From Acidobacteriaceae bacterium (GTDB taxonomy: Bacteria; Acidobacteriota; Terriglobia; Terriglobales; Acidobacteriaceae): a stretch of DNA of 17,790 bases. Numbering within the stretch: position 1 is the stretch's first letter; each line of letters opens with the position of its first letter. A program made the position numbers and the translations under genes. Below the pieces are notes generated by a model. It searched no databases. It worked only from the letters and a program-made list of their open reading frames with translations, and was not told the DNA's origin. Shown here piece after piece: positions 7,950 through 15,781 of the stretch. Location of the stretch: contig JASHTU010000071.1 in the NCBI GenBank assembly GCA_030040395.1, positions 1 to 17,790 on the forward strand, in the 5' to 3' direction.

Positions 7950-10900
7950 ATGAGGGCATCGACGCTAGCATTGATGGCTCCATGCGTGCTGTTGCTGGGC
8001 GCGGCGCTGCAACTTCTGTTGGCGCGACTCTGCTCCGCCCGCATCAAGGGAATTCTCGCCTTTCTGACTTGTCTGCCCGCGGTGCTGGCGGTGGCTGGGT
8101 TGACGCCCCTGGTCCGGGGCGGGCAGGCGTTGGATCTGAAGCCATTGGCCTGGGACGGACCGCTGGCGCTGGTGCTGCATGTGGATGCGCTGAGCGTGCT
8201 GTTCGCATTTATGGGCGCGGCCATCGGCGGGCTGGTGTTGCTTTACTCGATCGGCTACATGGCGCACGACCGCGCGGCAACGCGCTTCTACGCTACGATG
8301 CTGGTTTTTATCGGTGGCTTCATAGGCCTGGTTTATAGCGCCAACCTGATTATTTTCTATCTTTGCTGGGAGTTGGTGGGCCTGTGCTCATTCAGCCTGG
8401 TCGGCTTCTGGTACACCAACCGCGAGGCGGTGCGCGGCGCGCGCAAGGTGCTGCTGATGACGCACATCGCCGGCTACGGGTTGCTGGCGGCGATACTGGT
8501 GGTTTATCACCGCGCCGGGAGCGCGCTGTGGACCGACCCCGCGGTGGCGCACAGCGTGACGGGGGGAGTGTTCGCGCTGATGCTGGTGGCGCTGGTGGCG
8601 AAGAGCGTGCAAGTTCCGCTGCACACCTGGATTCCGGAAGCCATGGCCGCGCCGACCCCGGCGAGCGCCCTGCTGCATGCGGCGTGCTACGTGAAAGCGG
8701 GCGTTTACCTGTGCGCGCGTATGCACAGCTTCGGCGCCTGGCCGGCGGCATGGGGCGAGTCAGTGATGTGGGTGGGCACGGTGACCATGGCCGTGGGCGT
8801 GATGTACGCCATGGTGCAAACCGATTTGAAGCGCATGCTGGCCTTCTCCACGGTGAGCCAGATCGGCTACATGATGATGGGTCTCGGCATCGGCACGCCG
8901 CTGGCGATTACGGCCGGGCTGCTGCATTGCCTGAATCACGGATTCTTCAAGGGCGGATTGTTCTTGACCGCGGGAAGCGTGCAGCACGCCACGGGCACGC
9001 GGGATATGAACCAGCTTGGCGGGCTGGCGACGCGCATGCCGCACACCACGCTCTCGTGGCTGGTGGGCGTGGGCAGCATGATGGGCATTCCGCTGATGAG
9101 CGGCTTTGCCAGCAAATGGATGCTGTACGCCGCGGCGCTGCAGGCGGGATGGGCGGTTCCGGCCATGGTGGCTTGGGCGGCGAGCCTGGGCACAGTCTTC
9201 CTGGGCGCGAAGGCGACCAGCGCGGTTTTTCTGGGACCACCGACGAAGCAGACTGAAGACGCGCACGAAGCGCCGCCGTCGATGCTGTGGGGGATGGGGT
9301 TGCTGGCCGCGGGCAGCATCGTTCTGGGCGTGGCGCCGCAGTTGGCGGTGAATGTGTTCCTCAATCCCATTTTGGGTGCGCTGGGAATGGGCGCCGGCGT
9401 CCACGTAACATGGTTCGGACTTTCCGCCGATGCGGGAAGCTTCTCGACCGGGGGCGGGCTGGTGCTGGCGCTGGTTTCGTTGGTTCTGGGCGGCTTGATT
9501 TACGCCATCGCGTATATTGCAAACCCGGTTCCCGCGACCGGTGGGGCGGCGCTGGCGGGAGCGGGTGGCGGAGTCTTCACCGGCGGCGAGCCGTTGGGCG
9601 ATCAAGGCCGCCTCACGGCCGGCGATTTCTCCGAGATTTTCCTTGAGCACTGGCGCGGTTTCTTCCGCTGGTCCAATGTGGATCGCGCCTATCTTGGGCT
9701 GTGGAGCGGAATGTACACGGCAGCGCGCGCGCTGGCGGGCGCCGTTGAGTGGATGGAAAAGCGTGCCGTGTTGTTGGTTGTGGCGCTAGCGGCGGCGCTC
9801 GTGGCCGGGGTGCGCTGGCTTATGCCGGGAGCCGCGGCGGCGGCGACAGGCGCTACCCTGCGGATTCCCGCGCTTTTGGCCGGCGCCTGTGCGGTGGCGG
9901 CGGCGGTGCTCATTCTGGCGGCGCTGGCAGCGGCGCCTTGGCGGCGATTCGCGCCGCTGATGATCCTCGCCGGCGCTGCCGCAGTTGGAGGGATGACGAC
10001 GGCCGATCCGTGGCTGCGCCTGGGACTTCTCGAATTGGGCGCGCTGCTCACCTTGCCGTTGGTGTGGCGATGCGCCAAGTCGCACACCGCAACGCTCGCC
10101 TATGCCGCGGTGGTCACGATCTCGGCTTCGTCGCTGGCCTTGAGCGAATTGCTGATGGAGCGTGGGCAGCCCGATTGGGCACGGGCGTTGCTGGTCACCA
10201 GCGTTTGCGTCAAGCTGGCCGCAATTCCCTTCTTCTTCTGGTTGCTCAAGCTGGCCGATGAAATTCCTGCATTGGTTCTCGGCCTCATCATCGCCGTCAT
10301 CGATATGGCCGCGTTCGGCGAGTTGTACGCAGTTGCGCAGGCAAATCCGGTGGCGTTTGCACCCGCCGGAATGTGGCTGGGGATTGCCGCTGCGACCTCC
10401 TTGACCGCCGCGTTGCTGATGCTCGCGCAGCGCAGCCTCAAGCGCCTGCTGGTGCTCTCGACGGTGGAAGACATCGGCTTCCTGCTGATGGGTCTGGCGT
10501 CGGCGCGTGTGCTGGGCGCGCAGGGCGCTTTGGTCGCCGCGGCAACGCACGCCCTGGCCAAGGCGTTGCTCTTCGTATGCCTGAGCAGTCCCGAGGCCGC
10601 GGGAGAATTAAACGCCGAACCGCTCGCTCTGGCCGCGCGTTATCCGGTGAGCGCCTTCGGATTTCTCTTCGGGATGCTCGCCATGCTCGGAGTACCGCCT
10701 ACGCTCGGCTTCATCGGGCGCTGGAGACTTTACGCGACGGCGCTCGATATGAGTTCGTGGTTGCTGATCATCTTCATCCTATCGTCGATTCTGGCGCTCG
10801 TCGCTTATACGCTCGCGCTGACCGACAACTGGTGGGGCCCTCCGCGGGAGACTGAGTCTCCGCCCGCCACGGGCGCACAGGAGCCGGCCGCGCTGGAGGC

Positions 10901-10985
10901 TGCGATCGTCGCATTGGTCGCGCTGCTCCTTGCCGGCGGACTTTGGCCCCATATGCTTGCCTTGTTGATGGGGGTGCGGCCATGA
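7950..10985 (+). CDS. Double antiporter-like membrane subunit (NuoL/HyfB/EchA-like fused to a NuoN/MrpD-like module)
   Basis: A polytopic membrane protein of about 1011 residues, the predicted ion-translocating arm of the hydrogenase. Module 1 (about 1-630) is NuoL/EchA-like with the expected charged residues: E141 in CWELVG, K218 in AKSVQVPLHTWIPEAM, K249 in YVKAG, H330 and K334 in NHGFFKGG, and K389 in GFASKWML. A linker containing DFSEIFLEHWRGFFRWSNVDR follows. Module 2 (about 636-1011) is NuoN/MrpD-like: E695 in LLELGALL, K755 in CVKLAAIPFFFWL, QRSLKRLLVLSTVEDIGF, and H867/K871 in THALAKALLF. It has R924 in GRWRLY where a lysine is common, and it appears to lack the first helices. ATG 7950 is chosen because a hydrophobic helix begins at once, but AAAGGA sits too close to it and no ideal SD exists. 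GTG 7857 and ATG 7974 are alternatives. It is the first gene of the operon and overlaps the next by ATGA. Long NuoL-like subunits such as CooM are known, so the fusion may not be unique. Confidence 0.88.
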   Translation: MRASTLALMAPCVLLLGAALQLLLARLCSARIKGILAFLTCLPAVLAVAGLTPLVRGGQALDLKPLAWDGPLALVLHVDALSVLFAFMGAAIGGLVLLYSIGYMAHDRAATRFYATMLVFIGGFIGLVYSANLIIFYLCWELVGLCSFSLVGFWYTNREAVRGARKVLLMTHIAGYGLLAAILVVYHRAGSALWTDPAVAHSVTGGVFALMLVALVAKSVQVPLHTWIPEAMAAPTPASALLHAACYVKAGVYLCARMHSFGAWPAAWGESVMWVGTVTMAVGVMYAMVQTDLKRMLAFSTVSQIGYMMMGLGIGTPLAITAGLLHCLNHGFFKGGLFLTAGSVQHATGTRDMNQLGGLATRMPHTTLSWLVGVGSMMGIPLMSGFASKWMLYAAALQAGWAVPAMVAWAASLGTVFLGAKATSAVFLGPPTKQTEDAHEAPPSMLWGMGLLAAGSIVLGVAPQLAVNVFLNPILGALGMGAGVHVTWFGLSADAGSFSTGGGLVLALVSLVLGGLIYAIAYIANPVPATGGAALAGAGGGVFTGGEPLGDQGRLTAGDFSEIFLEHWRGFFRWSNVDRAYLGLWSGMYTAARALAGAVEWMEKRAVLLVVALAAALVAGVRWLMPGAAAAATGATLRIPALLAGACAVAAAVLILAALAAAPWRRFAPLMILAGAAAVGGMTTADPWLRLGLLELGALLTLPLVWRCAKSHTATLAYAAVVTISASSLALSELLMERGQPDWARALLVTSVCVKLAAIPFFFWLLKLADEIPALVLGLIIAVIDMAAFGELYAVAQANPVAFAPAGMWLGIAAATSLTAALLMLAQRSLKRLLVLSTVEDIGFLLMGLASARVLGAQGALVAAATHALAKALLFVCLSSPEAAGELNAEPLALAARYPVSAFGFLFGMLAMLGVPPTLGFIGRWRLYATALDMSSWLLIIFILSSILALVAYTLALTDNWWGPPRETESPPATGAQEPAALEAAIVALVALLLAGGLWPHMLALLMGVRP

Positions 10986-11470
10986 ACCTCTGGAAGCGAT
11001 TGATCTGCACCTGCCGTCGCCGAAGCCCATGGCTCTTTCACATGAACTCCGGCAGTTGTAACGGCTGCGACATCGAGTTGGTGGCCGCGCTCTCGCCCCG
11101 CTACGACGCCGAACAATTGGGCGTGCGCCTGGAAGGCAGCCCGCGCCACGCCGACATTGTGTGCGTGACCGGCCCGGTGACGCGCAACGCCGTGGCCGCG
11201 ATCAAGACCGTCTACGGGCAGGTCTGTCATCCCAAAGCCGTGGTTGCCATCGGGTCGTGCCCCGCGACAACCAACGTATTTATCGACAGCCGCACCCTCG
11301 CCGGACCGCTCGACAAGCACATTCCCGTGGATGTCTTCGTGCCTGGCTGCCCGCCGCGGCCGGATGCAATTATTCAGGGAGTGGCGAAGGCGGCGGAGAT
11401 TCTGGCCGAGCGCGAGATGAAACCCGCAGAGACTGAACTCCCTCCCACTGTCGAGGAGGCGCGACCATGA
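10982..11470 (+). CDS. Group 4 [NiFe] hydrogenase small subunit (NuoB/EchC/HycG-like)
   Basis: A 162-residue electron-transfer subunit carrying the cluster nearest the Ni-Fe site. The four expected [4Fe-4S] ligands are visible: C26 and C29 in GSCNGCDIEL, C93 in AIGSCPATTN, and C123 in VPGCPPRPD. The GSCNGCDIE form is typical of energy-converting hydrogenases, whereas complex I NuoB has adjacent cysteines (CC) at this place. No signal peptide is present, consistent with a cytoplasm-facing peripheral arm. The ATG at 10982 overlaps the stop of the antiporter gene as ATGA, with only a G-rich stretch upstream as SD. Length is normal for the compact group 4 small subunit, which has a single cluster. 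Confidence 0.93.
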   Translation: MNLWKRLICTCRRRSPWLFHMNSGSCNGCDIELVAALSPRYDAEQLGVRLEGSPRHADIVCVTGPVTRNAVAAIKTVYGQVCHPKAVVAIGSCPATTNVFIDSRTLAGPLDKHIPVDVFVPGCPPRPDAIIQGVAKAAEILAEREMKPAETELPPTVEEARP

Positions 11471-12381
11471 ATTTGATCACCGCTCTCGCGCGCCTGCTCA
11501 TCTTTCCCGGATTATTGTTCGCCGTGCCCGCGGCCTGGTTCTTCCTTTGGGTTGAACGCAAGGCGGTGGCGCTGATGCAGGAACGCATCGGACCACCATT
11601 CATGCAGCCATTCTTCGACTTTGTCAAGCTTCTCGCCAAAAGCACCCCGCCACGGCGCGGGATTGGGGGAATGCTAATGCGGGCGTGGCCGCTGCTCGCG
11701 GTTTCCGGCGCGGCCGGCGCGGTGGGCCTGCTGCCCGTGCTGCCTTCTTCGGGCGGCTTTGAGGGCGACCTGATCCTGTTGCTGGCGCTTCTGGAATTGC
11801 CGTCGATGTGCATTATCGCCGCGGGATTTTCTTCGCGCTCGATCTTCGGCGAGATCGGTTCGGCGCGTGAGGCCGCGCTGAGCGTTTCTTACAATATCGT
11901 CTTCCTGCTCGCCATCGTCTCCGTGGCGGCCTCGCAGCACACCTTCCGGCTGGAGATGCTGGCGGCGCTGCCGGCATCGCCGTTGCGCTGGCTGGGAATA
12001 GCGGCGATTCTGGTATGCCTGCCCGCCAAGCTGCACATCAATCCCTTCTCACTGCCCAACGCCGAACAGGAGATTTACGCGGGGCCGATGACCGAATACG
12101 CAGGGCCGGAGCTGGCTATGTGGGAGTTATCGCACGGGCTGGAGTGGGTGGCGGGTGCGGGCCTCGTGGCCACGCTTGCCGCGCCGCACGTCGCCATCGG
12201 TTGGCTGGCCGCCACGCTCTTCATCGTGCTCTCGTTCGTCCTGGTGCTGCTGTTGTCAACGCTGGCCGCCGCCACGGCGCGCCTGGCCATCGACACTACC
12301 GTGCGCTTCTATTGGCAATGCACGCTTATCTTCGCGGTTTTGGCCATTTCGTCCGCGCTCTTCATGAGGTTCCGGTCATGA
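11467..12381 (+). CDS. Hydrogenase membrane anchor subunit (NuoH/EchB/HycD-like)
   Basis: A 304-residue multi-pass protein, the predicted membrane anchor joining the hydrogenase arm to the antiporter arm. Family hallmarks are VERKAVALMQERIGPP at 29-44 and the cytoplasmic loop around E202 reading EIYAGPMTEYAGPE, followed by several hydrophobic helices to the C terminus. In complex I the equivalent loop helps form the quinone cavity; in Ech-type enzymes it is thought to pass conformational or proton coupling instead. The start ATG 11467 overlaps the previous stop as ATGA and has a strong SD, AGGAGG, 5 nt upstream. Length matches EchB/HycD proteins. Confidence 0.92.
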   Translation: MNLITALARLLIFPGLLFAVPAAWFFLWVERKAVALMQERIGPPFMQPFFDFVKLLAKSTPPRRGIGGMLMRAWPLLAVSGAAGAVGLLPVLPSSGGFEGDLILLLALLELPSMCIIAAGFSSRSIFGEIGSAREAALSVSYNIVFLLAIVSVAASQHTFRLEMLAALPASPLRWLGIAAILVCLPAKLHINPFSLPNAEQEIYAGPMTEYAGPELAMWELSHGLEWVAGAGLVATLAAPHVAIGWLAATLFIVLSFVLVLLLSTLAAATARLAIDTTVRFYWQCTLIFAVLAISSALFMRFRS

Positions 12382-12824
12382 ACATTCTCATCATGATGGC
12401 GAAGAATTTGTGGCGCGGCTACCAGACTCTGCGCTTTCCGGCGCGACCGAAGGTCACCACGCGCTTCCGCGGGCTGGTGGAGTTCGATCCCGCGCTGTGC
12501 ACCGGTTGCGCTGTCTGCCGCTTCCGCTGCACCTCGCGGGCGATTGAATTCAAGGCGGGCAAAGGCGAATTCACGTGGAGCTACAATCCCGGCCAGTGCA
12601 CCTTTTGCGGGCGCTGCGTGGAAGGCTGCGCGGAACATGCGCTCAAGGAAGGCCGCATGGAACACGCGCTCAGCCAGCAGGAGGCCTGTCCGCCGATTTA
12701 TGTGACCGCGGGCGGGTTGAAAAAGTCGTACACCGTGGCTCGGCGGCCGCCAGCGCGGAAGGCAACGGCTGCCGCGGCTGCCGCAGTCAAGGCGCCGAAT
12801 CCCGCCACCGGAGGCGCGCAATGA
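12378..12824 (+). CDS. Hydrogenase 2x[4Fe-4S] ferredoxin subunit (NuoI/EchF/HycF-like)
   Basis: A 148-residue polyferredoxin that should pass electrons from a soluble donor or acceptor to the small-subunit cluster. Two CxxCxxCxxxC motifs are present, C41-C44-C47-C51 and C74-C77-C80-C84, enough for two [4Fe-4S] clusters. The residue after the last cysteine is Thr or Ala rather than the usual Pro. From about residue 120 the protein ends in a basic, alanine- and proline-rich tail with no cysteines, which is unusual for the family and may be disordered. The start ATG 12378 overlaps the previous stop as ATGA, with GAGG 9 nt upstream. The frame is open further upstream, but only in the shadow of the preceding gene. 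Confidence 0.92.
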   Translation: MNILIMMAKNLWRGYQTLRFPARPKVTTRFRGLVEFDPALCTGCAVCRFRCTSRAIEFKAGKGEFTWSYNPGQCTFCGRCVEGCAEHALKEGRMEHALSQQEACPPIYVTAGGLKKSYTVARRPPARKATAAAAAAVKAPNPATGGAQ

Positions 12825-13285
12825 ACCTGTCCGCCGTAAATCCGCCAGCAATCGAGCCGTCGAGAGCCAGCGCGGAAACTCATGCTGCCGGCACGCCGGA
12901 GAAGCCTCAAACAGCGGAGCCATGGACCCAACGAGGCGGCGTTTACTGGATGGATTGCGCCAAAGTGACGGTGCGCGAAACTGCCCGCGCGATGAAGGAC
13001 GTGGGCGCGCGCTTTGTCACCATCACCGCGTACCAGTTGCCGGGCAACGAAGGCTTTCGCCTGGAATATCACTGGGATCTCGATGGCCGTTTGCTCGGGT
13101 TTCCGTTCCAACTTATCGGCAACTCCATCGAGAGCATCTTCGACATTTGCGAGGCCGCGGACTGGATCGAGCGCGAGGTTCACGAAGGTTTTGCGATTGA
13201 ATTTACGGGGCGGGAATACGAGCCGCTTTTGCTGCGCGAGGGCGAAAAGCCGGGCGTAAATCTGCGGGAGGAGATGGCGAGATGA
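12821..13285 (+). CDS. Hydrogenase 30-kDa-type subunit (NuoC/EchD-like)
   Basis: A 154-residue protein of the complex I 30-kDa subunit family, which packs against the large subunit in the peripheral arm. The recognisable domain spans about residues 40-150. It has a beta-rich part (DVGARFVTITAYQLPG, FRLEYHWDLDGR), then the family signature IESIFDICEAADWIEREVHE and FAIEFTGREYEPLLL. The first 37 residues are proline- and alanine-rich and not part of the domain. The ATG at 12821 has GGAGG 6 nt upstream and overlaps the previous stop as ATGA. The protein has no cofactor ligands, as expected. It is a separate gene, unlike formate hydrogenlyase HycE, where this domain is fused to the large subunit. 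Confidence 0.9.
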   Translation: MNLSAVNPPAIEPSRASAETHAAGTPEKPQTAEPWTQRGGVYWMDCAKVTVRETARAMKDVGARFVTITAYQLPGNEGFRLEYHWDLDGRLLGFPFQLIGNSIESIFDICEAADWIEREVHEGFAIEFTGREYEPLLLREGEKPGVNLREEMAR

Positions 13286-14364
13286 GCTACAAGATTCCCA
13301 TGGGGCCTTACCATCCCGGCCTCGAAGAACCCTACAAACTGGAGATGATCTGCGAGGGGGAGACGGTCCAGGACGCGAAGCTTCATATTGGCTTCAACTT
13401 TCGCGGCATCGAGCGCCTCGCGGAGACGCGCAATTACATCCAGGTGATCGCGTTGATGGAGCGCGTCTGCGGGATCTGCTCGAATATTCACACGCTGACG
13501 CTCTGCCAGGCGATGGAGCAGTTGACCGGCCTCGAACCGCCGCCGCGGGCCAAGTACATCCGCGTGGCGATGGCCGAGTTGGAGCGATTGCACTCGCACG
13601 TGCTGTGGGCCGGCATTGCATCCAAGCTCATGGGCTTCAAAACCATGTTCATGACCTGCTTTGCGCTGCGCGAAAAAGTGATGGACGTGCTGCAGGCGAT
13701 CTCGGGCAACCGCGTGAACTACGCCATGAACCGCATCGGGGGCGTGAACCGCGACATTGAGGATCCGCAGGCATTGGTCCCCATGGTGGACGAACTGGAG
13801 CGCGAGATGATGCGCACCATCATTCCCATCTTCACCACCAGCGCCACTGCCCGGTCGCGCTGCGCGGGCATCGGAATTCTGACCCACGAGAAGGCGGTTT
13901 CCTGCGGCGTGGTCGGACCGACGGCGCGGGCGTCGGGCGTGGCGCAAGATCTGCGCCGGGCCGCGCCCTATGCCGCTTACGCGGAGATGGAGTTCGAGAC
14001 GCCGGTTGAACAGGCCGGGGACGTGCGCGCGCGCCTGTTTGTGCGCGCACTCGAGATCATGGAAAGCTGTCGCATCCTTCGTCAGGCGCTCAGCAAAATG
14101 CCGCCTGGGGAAATCGACGCCGGAGAAGCCAAGCTGGTCTTTACCTCCGGCACGGCGACCAGCCGCGTGGAAGCGCCGCGCGGCGAAGTGATGTACTCGG
14201 TCTCCTGGAAAGAGAATTCGCGCAATCCCAGCCGCGTGCATGTGCGCACGCCCACTTACGCCAATATGCCGGCCATCCGCTGGATGGTGCGTGGCGCGCG
14301 GCTCGCGGACACGCCGCTGATTCAGGCATCTATCGACCCCTGCTATTCCTGCACCGACCGGTAG
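13282..14364 (+). CDS. Group 4 [NiFe] hydrogenase large (catalytic) subunit (NuoD/EchE-like)
   Basis: A 360-residue catalytic subunit predicted to bind the Ni-Fe(CN)2CO centre and interconvert H2 with protons and electrons. The N-terminal site motif RVCGICSNIH contains C63, C66 and H70. The C-terminal motif DPCYSCTDR contains C354, C357 and R360. All four metal-ligand cysteines are intact, separating it from NuoD of complex I and, from memory, from Mbs/Mbx-type sulfur-reducing relatives, which have altered motifs. R360 is the last residue: TAG follows directly at 14362, so there is no C-terminal extension for an endopeptidase to remove. Length matches EchE. The start ATG 13282 overlaps the preceding stop as ATGA with GGAGGAG upstream. 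It is the last gene of the operon. No hyp or hycI-type genes are nearby. The subgroup (4c, 4e, 4g or another) cannot be assigned without a phylogeny. Confidence 0.94.
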   Translation: MSYKIPMGPYHPGLEEPYKLEMICEGETVQDAKLHIGFNFRGIERLAETRNYIQVIALMERVCGICSNIHTLTLCQAMEQLTGLEPPPRAKYIRVAMAELERLHSHVLWAGIASKLMGFKTMFMTCFALREKVMDVLQAISGNRVNYAMNRIGGVNRDIEDPQALVPMVDELEREMMRTIIPIFTTSATARSRCAGIGILTHEKAVSCGVVGPTARASGVAQDLRRAAPYAAYAEMEFETPVEQAGDVRARLFVRALEIMESCRILRQALSKMPPGEIDAGEAKLVFTSGTATSRVEAPRGEVMYSVSWKENSRNPSRVHVRTPTYANMPAIRWMVRGARLADTPLIQASIDPCYSCTDR

Positions 14365-14707
14365 AATGGCGGAGCCGATGCAGTGAGCCGGGTATCGACG
14401 CGATGACACCGTCGACTCCGAAGGCGCGAGCGAGCCACGCCGCGAGGAGCATGTCGCCGGGTTGGTTTTGCTTTGGCCCGGCAGAGGAGCTTCGCAGATT
14501 GTTTGCCCCCCTCCGTTTTTCCATCGCGCCGGAGCGAAACATTTTTCTGCGATTTGTGTCGAAAACGATGGTGAGGCGCTTCACCGAAATTTCATTGAAC
14601 GGAGTGTGAATTCCATCCCTGGGGAAGGATTTTCGCCGTTCATCTAACCTTTACAGGGTTTTCTGCATACTAAAAAGAGGAGGCAGGACTTTCGGGCGGG
14701 GGAAACG
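14365..14707. other. 343-bp intergenic region after the hydrogenase operon
   Basis: No gene could be supported here. A small stem TCGACG/CGTCGA (14395-14400 with 14410-14415, 9-nt loop) lies 30 nt after the operon stop but has no following T tract, so it is at best a weak terminator. A 68-codon frame at 14403-14609 (+) and an 84-codon frame at 14330-14584 (-) are both open but lack an SD and any recognisable motif. The AT-richer end (14640-14680) probably holds the promoter of the next gene, although no clean -35/-10 pair is visible. AGAGGAGGC at 14676-14684 looks like an SD but is 23 nt from the chosen start. Confidence 0.5.
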
Positions 14708-15781
14708 ATGCTTTCGATGCACAAGGCATGGACAGCAGCATTTGCTCTCGTGGCGTTCGTGGCGATCAGCCATGCGCCTTGCTACGCGCAGGCGGCCATA
14801 TTGATGGAGCAGCCTTATGGGTTTTACGGCGCCATCAATCCGACGGGTCATAACGCCGTTTATCTCGCTCGGGTTTGCGCCGAGACTCCCGTCAAACTGC
14901 GCCGCTGCAGGCCCGGCGAACTTGGCTCTGTGATCTCGCGCTATGAGGGCGTGGACGGCTACGATTGGGTCGCCATTCCGCTGATTCCGTATCTTTATTC
15001 CGTCGAGGACGCTTCACAAGTTCCCGATCACGTGAGTCACCAACTCGTGACCCAACTGCGCAACCACTATCGGGAAGCCCATTTCGACCGCCTGGGCCTG
15101 GATCTTTCCGGGGGTAGTTATGTGCGGGACGGCTGGACGCAACTGATTGGCGCGGCCTACGAGCGGCGCATCTACGCCTTCCGGTTCCAGACCACCCCGA
15201 AACAGGATGACGCGCTCATCGCGGAATTGAATTCGCTTCCGAATCGCTCCCACTTCCACATGCTGTTCCGGAATTGCGCGGATTTCGCCCGCGTGGTGCT
15301 GAACAATTATTTTCCCCACACCTTCCATCGCAGCGTCTTTCCCGATGCGGGGGTGACAACGCCCAAACAGATCACCTACAAATTGGTGCGCTACGCGCAC
15401 AAACACGCCGAAATCGAACTGACGGTGTTCGAGATTCCTCAGGTTCCCGGCAATGGCAGTCGCAGCCACTCCAACAAGGACATCGCCGAATCTTTCGCCA
15501 CCACCGCCTACGCCGTTCCGCTCACGCTGCTCAACCCTTACGTCTTCGGCGGCGTTTTTGTGGATTACATCGTGCGCGGCCGCTACCATCTTGTCCCCAG
15601 GCATCCGGAGGTGGTGGAAGCCGGCGACTTATTCGCATTGACAGAATCGGGGGCCGCAAAGGAGAATCTCGCCAACGCAGGGGCACAGGCCCCCGGCGCA
15701 GCTTCCGGCGGATCAGCGGACACGCAGTCCTACGTGGGAGCCAATTCCGGCCTGAGAGAAATCAAGGCAACGCATGAGTAA
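14708..15781 (+). CDS. Secreted protein with NlpC/P60- or LRAT-like His...Asn-Cys motif
   Basis: A 357-residue protein with an N-terminal signal peptide (hydrophobic AAFALVAFVAIS, cleavage near CYAQA). I do not recognise a named family. Two blocks resemble a circularly permuted papain-like fold: GHNAVYLARVC near the N terminus (H48), and HFHMLFRNCADFARVVLNN later (H182, H184, N189, C190). His first and Asn-Cys later is the order seen in LRAT-like and permuted NlpC/P60 proteins, so a thiol hydrolase or acyltransferase acting outside the cytoplasm is possible; this is inference. The last 50 residues are low-complexity Ala/Gly/Ser. ATG 14708 follows a purine-rich GGGGGAAACG stretch; ATG 14717 is an alternative. 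The 3' end overlaps the next gene by 8 bp, suggesting coupled expression. Confidence 0.75.
   Translation: MLSMHKAWTAAFALVAFVAISHAPCYAQAAILMEQPYGFYGAINPTGHNAVYLARVCAETPVKLRRCRPGELGSVISRYEGVDGYDWVAIPLIPYLYSVEDASQVPDHVSHQLVTQLRNHYREAHFDRLGLDLSGGSYVRDGWTQLIGAAYERRIYAFRFQTTPKQDDALIAELNSLPNRSHFHMLFRNCADFARVVLNNYFPHTFHRSVFPDAGVTTPKQITYKLVRYAHKHAEIELTVFEIPQVPGNGSRSHSNKDIAESFATTAYAVPLTLLNPYVFGGVFVDYIVRGRYHLVPRHPEVVEAGDLFALTESGAAKENLANAGAQAPGAASGGSADTQSYVGANSGLREIKATHE

Noticed and set aside
7950..14364. Part of a respiratory complex I (nuo) operon
   Set aside because: The large subunit keeps both CxxC metal motifs, the small subunit has the hydrogenase-type GSCNGCDIE, and NuoA, J, K, E, F and G are absent.
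7950..14364. Formate hydrogenlyase or CO-oxidising hydrogenase operon
   Set aside because: No formate dehydrogenase, CO dehydrogenase or their ferredoxin genes are present, and the NuoC and NuoD domains are separate genes, unlike HycE.
13180..14409. Minus-strand frame of 409 codons
   Set aside because: It is the antisense shadow of the hydrogenase large subunit, His/Arg-rich with no recognisable domain.
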